Assembly (NCBI GenBank): GCA_958420075.1
Contig: CATZIM010000011.1
Coordinates: 1-17,389, forward strand
Length of the DNA: 17,389 bases
Direction of reading: 5' to 3'
DNA from: an uncultured Clostridia bacterium
GTDB taxonomy: Bacteria > Bacillota > Clostridia > Lachnospirales > Anaerotignaceae
Below the pieces are notes generated by a model. It saw only the letters and a list, made by a program, of their open reading frames with translations, ran no database searches and was not told the DNA's origin. Positions 14,612 through 17,389 of the stretch are shown here, piece after piece. Made by a program: the position numbers and the translations under genes. Each line of letters opens with the position of its first letter. Positions within the stretch are counted from its first letter, which is position 1.

Positions 14612-15316
14612 TCAGAAAAAAGCTGCGGCACAGACACCGCTGACCATGGCGATGGTTAAGCCCCATTCGTTGAGCCATTTGATTTTTTTCTTTTTGTAGA
14701 TAAAAATAATGACTAACATCACAAAGAATCCGGAAAGAAGTGCAACGGTATTGGCATCCAAACCGATGGCGTAGCCTGCCGTCAGGTAACCATATGCGCC
14801 AAGCATTGCCGCAGTGGAAATGGCAGGGATCAGTTTAGAAGCGTTGCTTCCTTTGGATAAGCGGGTTTTGACTTTTTCCATTTTATCGGTAAACAGTGCC
14901 GTAACCACGATCCAGCCAATACAGCCGAAAGCCATACACCAAAGCGTTACAGAGAAAACTTCGGGGGGCAGATTGGGATCGCTGATGGTGACACCATAAG
15001 CATCGGCAGCAAATTCCGCTGCCAGCAGTTCATAGGCAACATTTCCGATATAGGCAAGACGCATCAGCGCCGTAGGTCCGCCCACAACGATCAAAAGGGA
15101 TACCATACCGATGACAACAACCATAGAAGGTCCGATGGCAGAAACTGCGCCAACCTTAAAAGCTGTATGCAGTGTTTTCTTTTCCAGTCCCATTTTTTCG
15201 CCGGCAGAAAAACTTTTTTTCAGAAAAACGATCACTTGAAATAATACGAGGGCAATAGCTGAAAAAGTAATCAGCCAAAGAATACCGCTGTTTGCAATTT
15301 CTTCATAACCTTTCAC
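14612..15316 (-). CDS. DUF5058-like membrane protein
   Basis: A 234-residue inner-membrane protein with about six hydrophobic segments (roughly 10-32, 55-80, 115-142, 162-182, 186-206, 214-233). The pattern of a short N-terminal segment, then FLKKSFSAGEKMGLEKKTLHTAFKVG split as cytoplasmic loop, then AVSAIGPSMVVVIGMVSLL, matches what I remember of DUF5058 proteins; the exact family name is from memory. The start is taken as GTG at 15316 because GAAGGG lies 7 bases before it; upstream in-frame codons to 15505 belong to the leader and run through the promoter. It is first of four genes (partner membrane protein, amidohydrolase, YitT). With its partner it probably forms a small two-subunit transporter; no ATPase or binding protein is present. 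Confidence 0.8.
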   Translation of the reverse strand: MKGYEEIANSGILWLITFSAIALVLFQVIVFLKKSFSAGEKMGLEKKTLHTAFKVGAVSAIGPSMVVVIGMVSLLIVVGGPTALMRLAYIGNVAYELLAAEFAADAYGVTISDPNLPPEVFSVTLWCMAFGCIGWIVVTALFTDKMEKVKTRLSKGSNASKLIPAISTAAMLGAYGYLTAGYAIGLDANTVALLSGFFVMLVIIFIYKKKKIKWLNEWGLTIAMVSGVCAAAFF

Positions 15317-15414
15317 ATAGATTCCCTTCCTTCTAAAAATGCAAATTTCAATCGACAGTATGTCTATAAAATGATTTTTGACAACAAAATCCCTATGGAG
15401 AAAAGAGAAAATAT

Positions 15415-15426
15415 AAAGGCGCCTTT
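15415..15426. promoter_or_regulatory. Perfect 12-base palindrome at the start of the DUF5058 operon transcript
   Basis: AAAGGCGCCTTT, exactly self-complementary, about +6 to +17 from the predicted start. The position suits a repressor operator. Confidence 0.4.
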
Positions 15427-15438
15427 TGTATTTGCCTG

Positions 15439-15468
15439 AGTATAGCATTTGCATTTTCTCATTGTAAA
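15439..15468 (-). promoter_or_regulatory. Promoter of the DUF5058-to-YitT operon
   Basis: On the minus strand: TTTACA (15463-15468), 18-base spacer, TATACT (15439-15444), with TGC immediately before the -10 giving an extended -10. Both hexamers match 5 of 6. The start is expected near 15432, so the leader is about 116 bases. Confidence 0.65.
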
Positions 15469-15490
15469 TGTATTTTGGAAGATTGCTTTT

Positions 15491-15511
15491 TTTGGAATGG
15501 TACATATACCA
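15491..15511. promoter_or_regulatory. Shared element, copy A (TTTGGAATGGTAC) with inverted repeat
   Basis: Plus-strand TTTGGAATGGTAC at 15491-15503, overlapping the inverted repeat TGGTA-CATA-TACCA at 15498-15511. It lies about 60-80 bases upstream of the predicted DUF5058 operon start, an activator-like position. It shares the 11-mer TTTTTGGAATG with the copy at 9960-9972. Confidence 0.4.
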
Positions 15512-15900
15512 ATTTTTATGTGCAGGATTGCTAAAATAAAAAATTATATGAAAAAGGAAAGTCAGATTTTTCTATATGAGGAAAAGATACTGGAGAATTT
15601 TGCTTTTAAATTTTTCAGTGGAATCTTTTCAGAAACAGCAGGGGAAAGAGATGTGTCCATAACCATTGCTTATAGTGTACCAAGGGAGAGTTTGTGCTTT
15701 TCTTAGGATGAAAGAATGAAAAAGATTGGAGGTTTTGCTGGCAGTCTTTGGTGTGTTTTTTTTGAAATACAAAATTATGTATACAATGGACATGCCCTCT
15801 AGACAAAAGAAGATGATTTTAGAATTGCATTTTTTGTACCACCCCCAAAAAGACTTACAGACAGAGCCATTAACGGAGTCTGGCAATGCCAACAATGCAA

Positions 15901-15934
15901 AAAAGGCGTTTTCTATAAAAAGAAAACGCCTTTT
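15901..15934 (-). terminator. Terminator of the sigma-54 activator gene
   Basis: AAAAGGCGTTTTCT (15901-15914) and AGAAAACGCCTTTT (15921-15934) form a perfect 14-base stem with a 6-base loop; on the minus strand six T residues follow the stem's GC core. It begins 15 bases after the stop codon and separates the activator from the DUF5058 operon. Confidence 0.9.
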
Positions 15935-15948
15935 GTTCTATTCTGATA

Positions 15949-17334
15949 TTATTCATTCCATTTGATTTTGTGTTTTTTTAATTTGCGCGAAACGGATGGC
16001 TGGCTGATCTGCAATGCCTCCGCGATTTCATAAGTGGTTTTATATTTTTTCGCGGCATTTTGTAAAATGGTGTGCTCCAAGTTATCATAAGCTTCTTTTA
16101 AAGGAATGATTTCATCCGCTTCCAATTCCAATATAGAAGCAACAGAAGGATTCCAAGGGAGCAATCCTGCTTTTGGTGTGATTTCATTTTCTTCGGATGT
16201 TACCAAGATACGTTCAATGATATTTTCCAGCTCCCGGACATTGCCCGGCCAGTCGTAATCCATCAGGCATTTGAGCATGCTGGGAGAAAGCTTTTTATTC
16301 ATTTTATACTTTTCGTTGATGTTGTTCACGAAGTACTCGATGAGGGGCGGGATATCCGTTTTTCTCTCCCGCAAGGGCGGCAGGACGATGGATACCACAT
16401 TCAGACGGTAGTATAAGTCTTGGCGGAATGATTTCTCCTGTACCATTTCTTCCAGATTGCGGTTGGTAGCGGCAATGATGCGGGTGTCGATGGGAATGGA
16501 CTTTGTGGAGCCGATACGGGAAATGGTTTTTTCCTGCAGGACACGGAGCAGTTTTACCTGCAAATGCAAAGGCATATCCCCGATTTCATCCAGAAAGACC
16601 GTTCCTTTGTTTGCCATTTCAAAAATACCGATATGCCCATTCTTTTTGGCACCTGTAAAGGAACCGCCTTCATAACCAAACAGTTCTGATTCCAGAAGAT
16701 TTTCTGGAATGGCGCCGCAGTTGATTTTCAAAAATAAGCTGTTGTTCCGGTGGCTCTGTTCGTGTATCTCTCTGGCAACCACCTCTTTGCCGGTACCGGA
16801 CTCGCCCAGTATCAGCACAGTGGAATCCACATTGGCAACTTTATGGGCCAAAGACATGACGTTTTTGAATTCCTGGCTTTCTGCCACATAATTCTGTGTT
16901 TTCTGCATTTTGTTGAGCCGCTGTTGGTATTGGTCAATGAGAAAACGCGAATGTTTCAGGTCTTCTTCAATTTTATTCAGTACGGTCACATCTCGAACAA
17001 AGGAAACCACCATCAGTATTTCGTCCTGATCGAAAATGGGAAAGCCGTTGAGGGCAACTTTTTTGCCGTTTTTGATTTCCTGTTCGATGCTGACTGGTTT
17101 TTTGGTCTCAATGACTTTTTGTGTAATGGAGGTAGAGAGATAACCTTCCTGTACGATCTGGGTCATATATTTTCCGATGAGATTTTCCGCATTCAGTCCT
17201 GTGATTTCTTCATAGGCACGATTTACCTGCAGCGTCAGACCATCGGCGTTGGTGATATAAATCCCGTCGGTAAAGGTATCAAAAACCTTTTCCCAGTTTT
17301 TTGGATCTTGCATATCCAATAGTTTTTTAGACAC
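15949..17334 (-). CDS. Sigma-54-dependent transcriptional activator with PAS sensor
   Basis: A 461-residue bacterial enhancer-binding protein. A PAS domain (about 10-118; VFDTFTDGIYITNADG, SFVRDVT) leads through a predicted coiled-coil linker (about 120-147) to the AAA+ sigma-54 interaction domain (about 150-375): Walker A GESGTGKE (177-184), sigma-54 contact loop GSFTGA (224-229, Ser replacing the usual Ala), Walker B FLDE (247-250), and the arginine-finger region FRQDLYYRL (303-311), with WPGNVRELEN at 362-371. The C-terminal helix-turn-helix (about 433-457; YEIAEALQISQPSVSRKLKKH) resembles the TyrR/Fis type. The start is GTG at 17334 with GGGAGG about 10 bases upstream. No receiver domain is present, so control is by a small molecule or redox signal at PAS. 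A divergent sigma-54 promoter lies 27 bases upstream (17361-17376), pointing to its likely target outside the window. Confidence 0.95.
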   Translation of the reverse strand: MSKKLLDMQDPKNWEKVFDTFTDGIYITNADGLTLQVNRAYEEITGLNAENLIGKYMTQIVQEGYLSTSITQKVIETKKPVSIEQEIKNGKKVALNGFPIFDQDEILMVVSFVRDVTVLNKIEEDLKHSRFLIDQYQQRLNKMQKTQNYVAESQEFKNVMSLAHKVANVDSTVLILGESGTGKEVVAREIHEQSHRNNSLFLKINCGAIPENLLESELFGYEGGSFTGAKKNGHIGIFEMANKGTVFLDEIGDMPLHLQVKLLRVLQEKTISRIGSTKSIPIDTRIIAATNRNLEEMVQEKSFRQDLYYRLNVVSIVLPPLRERKTDIPPLIEYFVNNINEKYKMNKKLSPSMLKCLMDYDWPGNVRELENIIERILVTSEENEITPKAGLLPWNPSVASILELEADEIIPLKEAYDNLEHTILQNAAKKYKTTYEIAEALQISQPSVSRKLKKHKIKWNE

Positions 17335-17360
17335 TTGAAATCCACCTCCCTATTTTTCAT

Positions 17361-17376
17361 TGGCATGAATATTGCT
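17361..17376 (+). promoter_or_regulatory. Sigma-54 (-24/-12) promoter directed out of the window
   Basis: TGGCATG-AATA-TTGCT on the plus strand, preceded by T. The invariant GG (17362-17363) and GC (17374-17375) are exactly ten bases apart and all bases fit the TTGGCAYR-N4-TTGCW consensus. Transcription would start near 17387, running right, away from the activator gene. Confidence 0.8.
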
Positions 17377-17389
17377 TCTTTTATATATT

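Larger units (their letters stand above)
15317..15948. other. 632-base intergenic region between the sigma-54 activator and the DUF5058 operon
   Basis: AT-rich. From right to left it holds the activator terminator (15901-15934), about 400 bases in which I see no convincing gene, a shared TTTGGAATG element inside a small inverted repeat (15491-15511), an extended -10 promoter (15439-15468), a 12-base palindrome (15415-15426) and the leader of the DUF5058 operon. Short frames on both strands here have no ribosome binding site and run through the terminator or promoter. A plus-strand frame from 15549 (52 codons) is the most gene-like but lacks any Shine-Dalgarno; it could be a decayed gene. Confidence 0.6.

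Noticed and set aside
15667..15682. Sigma-54-like site on the minus strand (TGGTACA-N4-AAGCA)
   Set aside because: GG-N10-GC spacing fits but the -12 lacks TT, it is about 350 bases from the DUF5058 gene, and that operon has a good sigma-A promoter closer by. Kept as a weak possibility only.
15449..15706. Plus-strand 85-codon frame, including ATG at 15549
   Set aside because: No ribosome binding site, overlaps the promoter and shared element of the DUF5058 operon, AT-rich with no recognisable domain.
15826..15841. Second sigma-54-like site on the minus strand (TGGTACA-N4-ATGCA)
   Set aside because: Same weaknesses and over 500 bases from the first gene; its TGGTAC could equally be a half site for another regulator.
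15629..15895. Minus-strand 88-codon frame between activator and DUF5058 operon
   Set aside because: No ribosome binding site or family resemblance; it starts inside the terminator flank.

Overview
The window looks like chromosome from a strictly anaerobic, fermentative Clostridia-type Firmicute. Evidence: a single-chain pyruvate:ferredoxin oxidoreductase, GreA beside LysS, strong GGAGG-type ribosome binding sites, several GTG starts, near-consensus TTGACA/TATAAT promoters and sigma-54 control of catabolism. A Lachnospiraceae/Anaerotignum-like relative is my guess; the genus cannot be fixed from sequence alone. I see no rRNA, tRNA, CRISPR array, transposase or phage gene.

Left part (1-7230): housekeeping. 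nifJ (minus strand, 3' end cut off by the window) has a near-consensus promoter and faces away from an unrecognised 304-residue protein (plus strand). A consensus promoter then drives greA-lysS, ending in a strong terminator. LysS carries an extra C-terminal tRNA-binding domain of the MetRS/Trbp111 type. nifJ, greA and lysS are strongly codon-biased: long stretches lack TTA, CTA and TCA codons, which creates very long but meaningless antisense reading frames.

Right part (7251-17389): an accessory catabolic region, all coding on the minus strand in four apparent units. Read in transcription order: (A) a PAS/AAA+ sigma-54 activator with its own terminator; (B) a DUF5058-type membrane protein, a second small membrane protein, a metal-dependent amidohydrolase and a YitT-family membrane protein, closed by a terminator; (C) a MocR/GntR-type regulator; (D) a second, paralogous amidohydrolase and an MFS transporter, closed by a terminator. 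Each amidohydrolase thus sits with a different transporter type. The simplest reading is uptake and hydrolysis of small amide or dipeptide-like compounds, but the substrate is not visible.

The most notable points are: the MocR regulator appears to lack the PLP-anchoring lysine and two other PLP contacts while keeping arginines expected to bind a carboxylate; a shared TTTGGAATG-type element lies upstream of units B, C and D, suggesting one regulon; and a textbook sigma-54 promoter at the right edge points out of the window, divergent from the sigma-54 activator, so that activator's main target probably lies just beyond the window.
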